Assembly (NCBI GenBank): GCA_046349615.1
Contig: JAXMBZ010000002.1
Location: 434,001 to 498,000 of the forward strand
DNA length: 64,000 bases
Source: JADJNY01 sp046349615
GTDB lineage: Bacteria; Planctomycetota; UBA1135; GCA-002686595
Reading direction: 5' to 3'
Made by a program: the position numbers and the translations under genes. This document shows, one piece after another, positions 43,722 through 51,952 of this stretch; within the stretch, counting starts at the first letter, position 1; each line of letters begins with the position of its first letter. Below the pieces are notes generated by a model that was not told where the DNA came from, searched no databases, and worked only from the letters and a program-made list of their open reading frames with translations.

Positions 43722-45929
43722 GCGCAGCTTCTCCGACAGGTCCCACGACGGATCGATCGCGCGCCGCGCCTGCCGCATCAGCTGCACCGCCATACGGAAG
43801 TGGCGCACGACGTCGCCGGGCGTCGCTTCGCAGAGCTCCTCGAGCTCCTCGAACCGCGCCCCGTCGATCCAGGCCATCGTCGCCTGCGTCAGGCCCCACT
43901 CGGGGAGCTTCATCTTGTCGGCGAGCCCGTGGTTCGCCGCGCGGAAGCGCAGCGACACGAGCTCCTTCTCGATCGACTTGCGCACGTTCCCGTGCGCCTT
44001 CGCGGGCACGAACGTCTGTTCGCCGCGCCGCCGCTCCTCGAACACGAGGCCGACGATCGCGACGCCGAGCGCTTCCACCGACAGGTTCTCGAGCACGCCG
44101 CAGAAAAGGAGGTGCGTGAGCTCGATCTCGTGCCCGTTGATCAACTTCGCGATCTTCCCGCGCGGCGAGAGCTCGGGGCCGTCGAGGTAGCCGAGCTCGT
44201 CGAGGAACGCGAAGTGCGCTTCGACGAGCCGCCGTTGCTCCCGGCGGATCTTGTCCTGCTGCTTCGGCGAGTCCGCGCGGTGCTGGAACTGGCTGAACGA
44301 CTTCTCCCACGCCTCGGGCACGCGCTCGCGGCCGAGGCGCTCGACGAGATGCAGCATCGAGCTGAACGAGAGGCGGAAGCGGCTCTCGACCGGCTCGGAG
44401 CGGCCGAGCACGATGCGCTTCAGCGGCGCCTCGGTGAGATCGCGCACCGAGAGCAGCGAGATCACGAGCCCTTCGTGGTCGATGCCTTGGCGTCCCGCGC
44501 GCCCCGCCATCTGCAGGTAGTCGCGCGTCGGCATGTAGTCGAAGCTCGTCCCGTCGAACTTGCGCAGCGAATGGAAGACGACCGTGCGCGCGGGCATGTT
44601 GATCCCGAGCGCGAACGTCTCCGTCGTGAAGAGCAGCTTCAAGAGCCCCGACGTGAACAGGCGCTCGACGAGCTCCTTGTGCATCGGGAGCATGCCCGCG
44701 TGGTGGTACGCGATGCCGCGCCGCGCCATCCCGAACAGATCGGAGGGGAGCTCGTGCTCCTGCAGCTGGAACAGCTCGACGAGGTCGTCGAGCAGCACGT
44801 GCATGCGCTCGCGTTCGAGCGGATCGAGCAGCTCGCGTCCGGCGTGTTGCAGCGCGAGCCGTTCGCAGTCCTTGCGGCTGAACGCGAACACGAGCGCGGG
44901 GAGCAGCGCGCGCGACTGGAGCTCGTCGAGCAAGGGGCCGAGGTCCGGCGCGTCCTGGTCGATGCGGCCGCGGCGCGAGCGGTCGCGCCCGTTCCCGCGC
45001 CGCCGCCCGCCGCCGCGGTCGTCGCGTCCGCCGCCCGTGAGCTCGCGGCGCTGGATGCGCGGGACGAGCTCGAGCTCGAACACGCCCGAACGCTGCGTGT
45101 AGAAATGGTGCGAGAGCGGCACGGGGCGCCGCGTCGACGCGATGACGACGGTCTCGCGCCCGCGGATCTCGGTCAGCCACTCGCCGAGCTGCCGCACGTT
45201 CGGGATCGTCGCCGAGAGGCAGATGAAGCGCATCGACGGCGGCGCGAAGATCAGGCTCTCCTCCCACACCGAGCCGCGCTCGTGGTCGTCCATGTAGTGG
45301 ACTTCGTCGAACACGACGTACTCGACCTCGGCGAGGTGCTCGGGGTTCTCGAAGATCGCGTTGCGCAGGATCTCCGTCGTCATGATCAGGACCTGCGCGG
45401 TCGGGTGGATCGTCACGTCGCCCGTCATCAACCCGACGTCGATCGCCGGATCGTCGCGGAAGTCGCGGTACTTCTGGTTCGAGAGCGCTTTGATCGGCGA
45501 CGTGTAGATGCAGCGCTTGCCGCGCGCGACCGCGTCCTCGATCGCGTACTCGGCGACGAGCGTCTTGCCCGCGCCCGTCGGCGCGCTGACGAGCACGTCG
45601 TGGCCGGCGCGGACCGCCTGGACCGCCTCGATCTGGAACGGGTTCAGCGTCTTGCCCTTCCAGTGCGTCAGGACGCCGTCGCGCGTCCGGTCCTCGGGCA
45701 GGTGCTCGCGTGCGCCGGCCGAGGGAGCCGGAGCCCGCGGGGGCGACGTCCGCGGCGTCGGCGAAGCGGGCGGCGGTGCTCCGTCCGCGCGCGGCGCGCG
45801 CGAGGGCGGGCGCGGCGACTTCGACTCGCGGTCGGAGCCGCGCGCGCGGCGGCGGTCCGCCCGGCGCGGAGCGCGCGCCGGGCGCGGTTCGTCGTCGTCG
45901 CTCGATACGCGCTCGTCGGCGGGGTTCAT
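43659..45929 (-). CDS. Ski2-like DEAD/DEAH-box RNA helicase
   Basis: 756 residues. A disordered Arg/Pro-rich N-terminus (about 75) precedes helicase domain 1: Q-motif area NPFQIEAVQAV, Walker A VSAPTGAGKT, motif Ia TSPIKALSNQKYRDF, motif II VVFDEVHYMDD and motif III LSATIPN. Domain 2 holds LPALVFAFSRKDCE, YHHAGMLPMHKELVE, FTTETFALGINMPARTVVF and QMAGRAGRQG. The C-terminal helical region (from about 540) matches the Ski2/Mtr4-like group. Bacterial members probably unwind structured RNA. A Gly/Arg-rich insert (GGGRDDRGGGRRRG) near residue 300 is unusual. The 3' end is the target of the cassette's flanking repeat. Confidence 0.9.
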   Translation of the reverse strand: MNPADERVSSDDDEPRPARAPRRADRRRARGSDRESKSPRPPSRAPRADGAPPPASPTPRTSPPRAPAPSAGAREHLPEDRTRDGVLTHWKGKTLNPFQIEAVQAVRAGHDVLVSAPTGAGKTLVAEYAIEDAVARGKRCIYTSPIKALSNQKYRDFRDDPAIDVGLMTGDVTIHPTAQVLIMTTEILRNAIFENPEHLAEVEYVVFDEVHYMDDHERGSVWEESLIFAPPSMRFICLSATIPNVRQLGEWLTEIRGRETVVIASTRRPVPLSHHFYTQRSGVFELELVPRIQRRELTGGGRDDRGGGRRRGNGRDRSRRGRIDQDAPDLGPLLDELQSRALLPALVFAFSRKDCERLALQHAGRELLDPLERERMHVLLDDLVELFQLQEHELPSDLFGMARRGIAYHHAGMLPMHKELVERLFTSGLLKLLFTTETFALGINMPARTVVFHSLRKFDGTSFDYMPTRDYLQMAGRAGRQGIDHEGLVISLLSVRDLTEAPLKRIVLGRSEPVESRFRLSFSSMLHLVERLGRERVPEAWEKSFSQFQHRADSPKQQDKIRREQRRLVEAHFAFLDELGYLDGPELSPRGKIAKLINGHEIELTHLLFCGVLENLSVEALGVAIVGLVFEERRRGEQTFVPAKAHGNVRKSIEKELVSLRFRAANHGLADKMKLPEWGLTQATMAWIDGARFEELEELCEATPGDVVRHFRMAVQLMRQARRAIDPSWDLSEKLREVMDAMNRDVVDARRQLELG

Positions 45930-46066
45930 TCGAGGTGGGGCGGGGCGAGAGGCGACTCGCGCGAGATCGTCACGGCGTGCTTGAGGCGCTCCGTCGACTC
46001 CGGTATGTAAGCACCTCGCCGACCCAAAGGACAGCGCGCCGAGCGACAGGCAGGAAGAGCATCGTC

Positions 46067-46324
46067 ATGGAACTCCAATCGAGTGTGAAGGCCCAGAACC
46101 CGATCGTGCGCCAGCTCGCGAGCCTCAAGGTGCTCTCGCGCCTGCTCGGGCATGAGCTGCACGCCCAGGGCGCGTCGAAGACGATCACGCTCTCGCGCGA
46201 TGAGGTCGTCGAACTCCAGACCACGGTCGACCTCTTCATCGAGGAGATCACGCGCCGCGTCCAGACGCGCGGCGAGTCGGCTCCGGCGCCCGCCGAGCCG
46301 CAGATGGTCACGTCGCGCAACTGA
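46067..46324 (+). CDS. Small protein of unknown function (85 aa)
   Basis: 85 residues, starting MELQSSVKAQNPIVRQLAS. It is predicted helical (LKVLSRLLGHELHAQG, TLSRDEVVELQTTVDLFIEEI) with a disordered Pro/Ala tail. A weak AGGAAGAG precedes the ATG. I recognise no family. It sits 19 bases ahead of the FtsQ-like gene in the same direction, so co-transcription is likely. Longer upstream in-frame sequence runs antisense through the helicase gene and is not used. Confidence 0.65.
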   Translation: MELQSSVKAQNPIVRQLASLKVLSRLLGHELHAQGASKTITLSRDEVVELQTTVDLFIEEITRRVQTRGESAPAPAEPQMVTSRN

Positions 46325-46343
46325 GCCACGGACACGTTCCGGC

Positions 46344-47270
46344 ATGAGCACCAGAGGGGTGGGGCTCTGCGCCGAGCGCGCATGCGCACCCGAGCGTTCG
46401 CGCCGGGGCCGGGTGCGCGTTTGGGTGCCCTTCCTGGTCGTCTTCTTCCTCGGCGTGTGGGTCTGCGAGACGCTCGCGAGCGACGTCTTCGCGACGGGCT
46501 ACGCGACGATCGATCCGCGGCGCGCGCGCCTCGGGGATCCCACCGAGGTCGAGGGCGGCGGCGGCTTCGTCGACCAGCGGTGGGAGAACCAGCTCCGAGA
46601 GACGCTCGCGAGCGTCCCGGCGTTCCAGGCGACCGATCTCGAGAGTGCAGGCGTGCTCCGCTCCCGCGTCGCGGCGCTCCCGTTCGTCGCGGAGGTGGGG
46701 GAGCCGCGCGTGCTGTGGCCGGACGGGCTCGAACTCCCGCTCCGGCTGCGGCGGCCCGAGGCCTGCGTGCGGGTCGGCGACGCCTACGTCGCGGTGAGCG
46801 CGGACGGCGTGCTCCTGCCCGGGAGCTGGCCCGCGCCGCCGTGGATCGGCCAGGGCTATCTGCCGGTGCTCGGTCCGAACGACGGCAGCTTCGACGCGGC
46901 GCAAGCCGGGCAGCGGATCGCACAGGCGCGCCATCGTGACGCGCTCGCGGTGGCGGTCGCGATGCGCGCGGAGCTCGATGCCGGCGAGTTCGAGACGATG
47001 GGCCCGCCCCTCGTCGACGCGACGCGCGCGAGAGAGACCTCGGCGACGGTCCCTGGGATCGAGCTCCGGCTCTCGAACCGCCGCGTCGTCTGGTTCGGCC
47101 GCGCGCCGGACTGCGGCGAGCCCGGCGAACTGCCCGCGAGTTCGAAGTGGGCCGCGATCCACCAGGGCCTGCGCGTCCTGCGTGAGTCGCAGGGCGCGCG
47201 CGATTGGAGCGTGCTCGACGCGCGCTGGGACGTGCCGCAGATCCAGTGGCGCGAGCCCGAGGGCGGCTAG
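46344..47270 (+). CDS. FtsQ/DivIB-like membrane protein
   Basis: 308 residues. A cytoplasmic, Arg-rich start precedes one helix (VWVPFLVVFFLGVWVCETL). A POTRA-like part (about 80-125, LRSRVAALPFVAEV) leads to VLWPDGLELPLRLRRPEACVRV and YVAVSADGVLLPGSW, which resembles the FtsQ 'W.P..L.v...er.P.A.......vd..G.vf' pattern. FtsQ links the division complex in walled bacteria; identity is uncertain because similarity is to the pattern only. The next gene's ATG directly follows its stop. Confidence 0.55.
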   Translation: MSTRGVGLCAERACAPERSRRGRVRVWVPFLVVFFLGVWVCETLASDVFATGYATIDPRRARLGDPTEVEGGGGFVDQRWENQLRETLASVPAFQATDLESAGVLRSRVAALPFVAEVGEPRVLWPDGLELPLRLRRPEACVRVGDAYVAVSADGVLLPGSWPAPPWIGQGYLPVLGPNDGSFDAAQAGQRIAQARHRDALAVAVAMRAELDAGEFETMGPPLVDATRARETSATVPGIELRLSNRRVVWFGRAPDCGEPGELPASSKWAAIHQGLRVLRESQGARDWSVLDARWDVPQIQWREPEGG

Positions 47271-47915
47271 ATGAGCGCGGGCGGTCCTCCCTCGCGCGGA
47301 CCGTCGCCCGGTTGGGGCGTGCTCGCGTGCGCGTGGTGCGCGTCCGTGCTCGTCGTCGCGGCCCCGCTCGCGGGCGACGCGCGGTCGCTCTCGCGCCTCG
47401 CGCTCGCGATGCTGCCCTTCGTGGCGCTCGCGGGGCTCCCGCTCCCGCGCGCGCGCGTCGCGGCGGAACCCGGCGACGGTGCGCCGCGGGGCGGCGCTTC
47501 GTTCGGCGCGGCGGCGCTCTGGTGCGCGGCCGCGCTCGGCCCGTTCGCGGTCGCCGCGCGCCTCGACGCGGAACAGGGCCGGGCGGCGCTCGACCTCGCG
47601 CGCGCGTTCGGGGTCGGACTCGTCGCCACGTTCTCGCTCGCCTACGCGGCGCACACGGCCCGCGGCGCGCGCCTGCACGCCGTCCTCTGGGCGCTGCTCG
47701 TGCTCGCGCCCGCGCTCGCGGGCGGCGTCGCGGCACTGTTCGCGTCTCCGACCGACGCGGAGCTCCTACGGCCCGGTTGGAGCCCGCTCGGCTGGACCTG
47801 GCTGGCCGTGCGCGATCTCGAGCGCGGTGTCGCGATGGGAGCCGTCGTCGCGCCGCTCGGCATCGTCGTCGCGTTGCTCGTCGCCGCGCGCTCCACGACG
47901 GAGGAGGTCGCGTGA
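47271..47915 (+). CDS. Six-helix membrane protein of unknown function
   Basis: 214 residues with about six hydrophobic segments: VLACAWCASVLVVAAPLAG, LALAMLPFVALAGLPL, ALWCAAALGPFAVAA, GVGLVATFSLAYAAH, VLWALLVLAPALAGGVAALF and GAVVAPLGIVVALLVAA. There is no recognised motif. It lies between the FtsQ-like gene (no gap) and another envelope protein (four-base overlap), so these three may form an envelope or division-related operon. It may be a transporter component lacking visible partners. Confidence 0.7.
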   Translation: MSAGGPPSRGPSPGWGVLACAWCASVLVVAAPLAGDARSLSRLALAMLPFVALAGLPLPRARVAAEPGDGAPRGGASFGAAALWCAAALGPFAVAARLDAEQGRAALDLARAFGVGLVATFSLAYAAHTARGARLHAVLWALLVLAPALAGGVAALFASPTDAELLRPGWSPLGWTWLAVRDLERGVAMGAVVAPLGIVVALLVAARSTTEEVA

Positions 47916-48937
47916 GGCGCGTTTCGCTCGGGAATTCTCGCTTCGCGGCGTGCGCCTTCGCCGCGTTCGCGGCCGCCGCCGCGCCGGCGCTCGCGGGCGG
48001 CCGGCTCGCGCGCGCGGAGTTCGAACTCGAGGGACCGCTCGCCGGCTTCACCGTCCACGCCGGGCGCGGCGGACACGTGCGCGTCGAGCGCGCGCTCGCT
48101 CCGGGGGAGGTCCTGAACGTCGTGCTCCCGCTGCCCCTCGCGGAGCAGGAGCTCGTCGCGCGGCCCGAGCCGCGCACGACGTTCGAAGTCGGAGCCGTCG
48201 AGGGGCCGCGCGGTCGAGCGCGCTTCGTACGATGGGTCGAGGATCCCGGCGCGGACGCGCTCGCCGCGCTCTCTCCGGGGCTCGCGGCCCGCGCGCGACC
48301 GCGCGTGCGCGCGGAACCGGCCGAGGTCGGCCTCGCGGGGCTCGCCGCGCTCTTCGCGCTCGCTGCCGTCGTCGTCGCGGCGCGCCGTCGACCGCTGCTC
48401 GCGCTCTGCGTCGCCGCGCCGGGCGCGGGGCTCGCCGCGTGGGCCGTCCGGCCGCCGCCGCAGGACGCCCGGGCCGAGCGGGTCGTCGACGGCGCGGAGG
48501 GCGTCGACCGCTGGCTCGAGACGCGCGCGGGAGCGGACGAGCTCGCGCTCTCCCGAGAGCTCGTCGAGGGCGGTGGGCGGCTCGCGACGGAGCCCGCGGA
48601 CGCGCCCATCGAGGTCGAGCTCGCCGACTTCGCGACGGGCCCCGCACGTCTGCGCTCGCGCGGCGCCACCCTCCTCTGGCTGCGCGCGGTCCCGGCGCGG
48701 TCGTCGCCGCTCGAGCTCGAGCGCAACGACGCCCTCCCGATCTTCCAGGCGTGGATGCGGGTGGAGGGGGCGTGGTCCGCGCTCGGAGCCTGGCCCATCG
48801 GCGCGCCGCGTCCGGCCGGCGCGCCGGGTGAACCCGGGGAGGGGTGGCTCCTCGGCGGGCTCCCGCAGGGCGCCGACGTCTTCGTAGCACGCGGGGCCGA
48901 CGCCGAAGGCGAGGTCTGGCTTCGGATCACCCGTTGA
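47912..48937 (+). CDS. Exported membrane protein of unknown function
   Basis: 341 residues from a GTG overlapping the previous stop (GTGA). Signal peptide AACAFAAFAAAAAPALAGG. An N-terminal domain of about 130 residues is followed by helices near 155-200 (GLAALFALAAVVVAARRRPLLALC and VAAPGAGLAAWAVRP), then a beta-rich C-terminal domain (LATEPADAPIEVELADFA, LLWLRAVPARSSPLELER) that is probably exported. No family is recognised. It ends the operon 215 bases ahead of rplM. Confidence 0.65.
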   Translation: MRRVSLGNSRFAACAFAAFAAAAAPALAGGRLARAEFELEGPLAGFTVHAGRGGHVRVERALAPGEVLNVVLPLPLAEQELVARPEPRTTFEVGAVEGPRGRARFVRWVEDPGADALAALSPGLAARARPRVRAEPAEVGLAGLAALFALAAVVVAARRRPLLALCVAAPGAGLAAWAVRPPPQDARAERVVDGAEGVDRWLETRAGADELALSRELVEGGGRLATEPADAPIEVELADFATGPARLRSRGATLLWLRAVPARSSPLELERNDALPIFQAWMRVEGAWSALGAWPIGAPRPAGAPGEPGEGWLLGGLPQGADVFVARGADAEGEVWLRITR

Positions 48938-48957
48938 GCGCGGCGGCAAGAAAATCG

Positions 48958-48986
48958 TTGCTGCGCGGGGGAGGGGCCGATACCTT
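48958..48986 (+). promoter_or_regulatory. Candidate promoter of the rplM-rpsI operon
   Basis: TTGCTG, 17 bases, TACCTT, leaving a leader of about 160 bases ahead of rplM that could carry ribosomal-protein feedback control. No specific binding site was identified. Confidence 0.35.
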
Positions 48987-49152
48987 GCTCCGCCCGGAAT
49001 CCGCCCGGAGGCTTCGGTCGTGCGAGCGCGTCTCGCCCCGGCCGCGTCTTCCGGTACCGGGCCCGCGTGGCCAGCCCGGGACACGACGAGATGCTCGCGT
49101 GCGCCGCGAACGCCCGTCCCGACTCCACACTTCTCTCCTTTTCCTCGAGACC

Positions 49153-49590
49153 ATGTCCACGACCCACGTCCGTTCCGCGACCCTGAAAGAGCGCTGGCTG
49201 CTCTACGACGCCTCGCAATTCACGCTGGGGCAGCTCGCGGCCCAGATCGCGATGAACCTGATGGGCAAGGATCAGCCCACCTACACGGCGAGCGAGCTCA
49301 ACGGCGCGTTCGTCATCGTCGTCAACGCCGACCAGGTGAAGACGACCGGCCGCAAGAGCGAGCAGAAGAGCTACGACTTCTTCTCGGGCTACCCGGGCGG
49401 TCTGAAGACCGTCGGCTTCGAGGACCTCAAGCGCCGCCGTCCGGGCGATGCGCTCCGTCTCGCGGTCAAGCGCATGCTGCCGAAGTCGACCCTCGGCCGC
49501 GACATGCGTCGGCGCCTGAAGATCTACGCCGGCCCGGCTCATCCGCACACCGCTCAGCAACCCGTCCAAGTCCAGAAGATCCGCTCATGA
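49153..49590 (+). CDS. rplM: 50S ribosomal protein L13
   Basis: 145 residues. The L13 core reads RWLLYDASQFTLGQLAAQIA, NGAFVIVVNADQVKTTG, YDFFSGYPGGLKTV, AVKRMLPKSTLGRDM and RLKIYAGPAHPHTAQQP. Full length for the family (about 142 in E. coli). The ATG lies just after a CCTTTTCC tract with no strong Shine-Dalgarno. It is coupled to rpsI by an ATGA overlap, the standard bacterial order. Confidence 0.98.
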   Translation: MSTTHVRSATLKERWLLYDASQFTLGQLAAQIAMNLMGKDQPTYTASELNGAFVIVVNADQVKTTGRKSEQKSYDFFSGYPGGLKTVGFEDLKRRRPGDALRLAVKRMLPKSTLGRDMRRRLKIYAGPAHPHTAQQPVQVQKIRS

Positions 49591-49982
49591 CCACTGCTCA
49601 GTTGACCTGGGGCCTCGGTCGCCGCAAGTCGGCGGTGGCCCGTGTTCGTCTCACGCCGGGCGCCGGCGGCTTCGTGGTGAACGGCCGCGACGCCAAGGAG
49701 TTCTTCCGCACGGTGCAGACGCAGATGCGCCTGCTCGCACCGCTCAAGGCGACCGGAACCGAGGGCGCCTACGACGTGTTCTGCACCGTCGACGGCGGCG
49801 GCCCGACCGGCCAGTCCGACGCGATCGTGCTCGGCATCGCCCGCGCGCTCAAGAAGATCAACCCCGGCCACGACGACGTGCTCCGGGCCAACGGCCTCCT
49901 CACGCGCGACAGCCGCATGAAGGAGCGCAAGAAGTACGGCCGTCGCGGCGCCCGTCGCGGCTTCCAGTTCTCCAAGCGCTGA
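49587..49982 (+). CDS. rpsI: 30S ribosomal protein S9
   Basis: 131 residues: GLGRRKSAVARVRLTPGAGG, NGRDAKEFF, GGGPTGQSDAIVLGIARAL and a C-terminal KYGRRGARRGFQFSKR. The conserved C-terminal tail that reaches the P site is intact. The start overlaps the rplM stop by four bases. Confidence 0.98.
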   Translation: MTTAQLTWGLGRRKSAVARVRLTPGAGGFVVNGRDAKEFFRTVQTQMRLLAPLKATGTEGAYDVFCTVDGGGPTGQSDAIVLGIARALKKINPGHDDVLRANGLLTRDSRMKERKKYGRRGARRGFQFSKR

Positions 49983-50001
49983 TCTCGACGCGCTTCGTTT
50001 C

Positions 50002-50039
50002 GGAGCCCCTTCGGATCCACACGGGTTCTCGGGGGCTCC
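50002..50039 (+). terminator. Possible hairpin terminator after rpsI
   Basis: GGAGCCCC (50002-50009) and GGGGCTCC (50032-50039) form an 8-base perfect stem with a 22-base loop. No T-tract follows, so it may be a weak or Rho-assisted stop. Confidence 0.35.
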
Positions 50040-50058
50040 CTTCGTTCCCACCACGCTC

Positions 50059-50808
50059 ATGGCCGGCCATTCCCACTCCGCGAACATCGCCGCCCGCAAG
50101 GGCGCGGTCGACAAGAAGCGCGCGAAGGCGTTCACGAAGCTCTCGCGCGCGATCATGTCCGCCGTCCGTCAAGGCGGCGCGGACCTCGACTCGAACCTGA
50201 AGCTCAAGTACGCCGTCGAGAAGGCTCGCGCGGCGAACATGCCGAAGGACAACATCGAGCGCGTCGTGAAGCGCGCTCTCGGCGAGCAGAGCGGAGAGAC
50301 CGAGGAGCTGACGTACGAAGGCTACGCGCCGGGCGGCGTCGCGCTCATCGTCGCGTGCCTGACCGAGAACCGCGCGCGCACCGCGCCCGACGTGAAGCAC
50401 ATCTTCGACAAGCACGGGGGCAACCTCGGCTCGCCGGGGTCCGTCGCGTTCCTCTTCTCGTTCCGCTCCATCCTCGTGATCGAGCGCGAGGGCCGGACGG
50501 AGGACCAACTCCTCGAACTCGGCCTCGAAGCGGGCGCGGACGACGTGAAGAGCGAGGGCGACTTCGCGACGATCCTCGGCGCGCCGACGGAGTTCCTCGC
50601 GCTGAAGAAGGCGCTCGAAGCGCGCCACGTCAAGCTCGTCTCCGCCGAGATCGGCTACGTCCCGCAGACGACGAGCCCGGTGCAGGACAAGGACAACGCG
50701 AAGAAGGTCCTCCGCCTGATCGAGGACCTCGAGGACCACGACGACGTCCAGAACGTCTACGCGAACTTCGAGATGCCCGACGCCTGGATCGCCGAACTCT
50801 CGGGCTGA
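50059..50808 (+). CDS. YebC/PmpR-family protein
   Basis: 249 residues, starting MAGHSHSANIAARKGAVDKK (most relatives read MAGHSKWANI). It has the three-domain YebC layout: YAVEKARAANMPKDNIERVV, YEGYAPGGVALIVACLTENR, VKHIFDKHGGNLGSPGSVAFL and GADDVKSEGDFATI. Family members act as transcriptional regulators or ribosome-associated factors that help translate proline stretches. It follows rpsI by 76 bases. It is cytosolic. Confidence 0.95.
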   Translation: MAGHSHSANIAARKGAVDKKRAKAFTKLSRAIMSAVRQGGADLDSNLKLKYAVEKARAANMPKDNIERVVKRALGEQSGETEELTYEGYAPGGVALIVACLTENRARTAPDVKHIFDKHGGNLGSPGSVAFLFSFRSILVIEREGRTEDQLLELGLEAGADDVKSEGDFATILGAPTEFLALKKALEARHVKLVSAEIGYVPQTTSPVQDKDNAKKVLRLIEDLEDHDDVQNVYANFEMPDAWIAELSG

Positions 50809-50888
50809 AGAGCCCGTTGATGCGGCCCCCGTCGCCGTGCGAAGCTCTCTTGCCCACCCCCCGACCCCCCGACCCGCAGGAAACCACC

Positions 50889-51818
50889 ATGGGTGACGGA
50901 TTGCGCACGATCCGCGTCGTGACCACGGACGAATCTCTGATGGCCTCGGCCCGCGCCTGCGTCGCGGCGCTCGAGGGCTGGGAGGTCGCGGGCGTCGCGA
51001 ACGTCGACGAGCTGCTCCAGTCGCCGCCGATGCTCGGCGACGTGATCCTCGTCGACAGCTGGCTGCGCAACACGAACGTCTACGAGGCCTGCCGTCGGCT
51101 GACGGGCAACACTCGCTGTCGGACGTTCGTCGTCGTCGACGCGACGAACCGGCTCGCGGAGCCGATCGCGCGCTTCTGCGGCGCGACCGGCGTGCTCCAT
51201 CGCCCGCTCGTGCCGAGCCGCATGCGCGAGGCGTTGTCGAGCGCGGGCGGCAAGCGAGCGCCGCTTCCGAAGGAGGCGCGGGGGGAGACCAGCGCGCCGG
51301 CGTTCCCCGACAAGCTGCTCGTCGACTTGAACGGCAAGACGGACGAGTCGCTCGTCGCCGCGCTCACCGACCCGGAGACCGGGCTCTTCAGCTACGGCTT
51401 CCTCAGCTACAAGCTCGACGAGGAGTTCAAGCGCGCGCGCCGCTTCGGCCAGCCGCTCTCGTGCGTCATGCTCGGCTTCGAAGGGCAGGTCGGCGAGGAA
51501 GTTCTCCGCGAGTTCGCGAGCATCTTCCTCGAGACGTCGCGCGACACGGACGTGCTCGGTCGTTTCGACGAGAGCTCGTTCCTCTTCTTCCTCCCGAACA
51601 CCGGCCCCGACGGAGCGCGCGTGATGGCGCGGCGCGTCGGCGACCTCGCGCAGCAGCGCGGGCTCCGCGACCTCGTCGGGGATCCGGTCGTGATCTCCGT
51701 CGGCATCGCGACGATGCCGCACCCCGACATCCAGCGGCGCGAGGACCTCTTCGCGCAGACCCGTCGCGCCTTCTTCGCGGCGCGACAGGACGGCGGCGGC
51801 GTCGTCGTGTCGAGCTGA
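50889..51818 (+). CDS. Degenerate receiver plus degenerate GGDEF protein
   Basis: 309 residues. Residues 1-125 have a receiver-like fold (IRVVTTDESLMASARACVAA, DVILVDSWLRNTNV with a possible phospho-acceptor region), then a linker, then a GGDEF-like domain from about 160 (TDPETGLFSYGFLSYKLDEE, ARRFGQPLSCVMLGFEG). The signature loop reads GRFDESSFLFFL in place of GG(D/E)EF, so cyclase activity is unlikely. The C-terminus includes VVISVGIATMPHPD. It begins the FHA-kinase-sigma block. TTGATG with GAAGCT 18 bases on, at 50817-50846, is a weak promoter candidate. Confidence 0.8.
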   Translation: MGDGLRTIRVVTTDESLMASARACVAALEGWEVAGVANVDELLQSPPMLGDVILVDSWLRNTNVYEACRRLTGNTRCRTFVVVDATNRLAEPIARFCGATGVLHRPLVPSRMREALSSAGGKRAPLPKEARGETSAPAFPDKLLVDLNGKTDESLVAALTDPETGLFSYGFLSYKLDEEFKRARRFGQPLSCVMLGFEGQVGEEVLREFASIFLETSRDTDVLGRFDESSFLFFLPNTGPDGARVMARRVGDLAQQRGLRDLVGDPVVISVGIATMPHPDIQRREDLFAQTRRAFFAARQDGGGVVVSS

Positions 51819-51952
51819 GCGACCCGCACGGGAAAATCCGGTTGCTTCGCCTGCGCACTCCGCGTGCGCCCGGCGCCGGGTGAGAGTCCTCCCGGCGGCC
51901 GGGCCGAACGTCCCGGCCTCCGTCGAGGCCGCTTCCTTTTCGATCGGACCCC

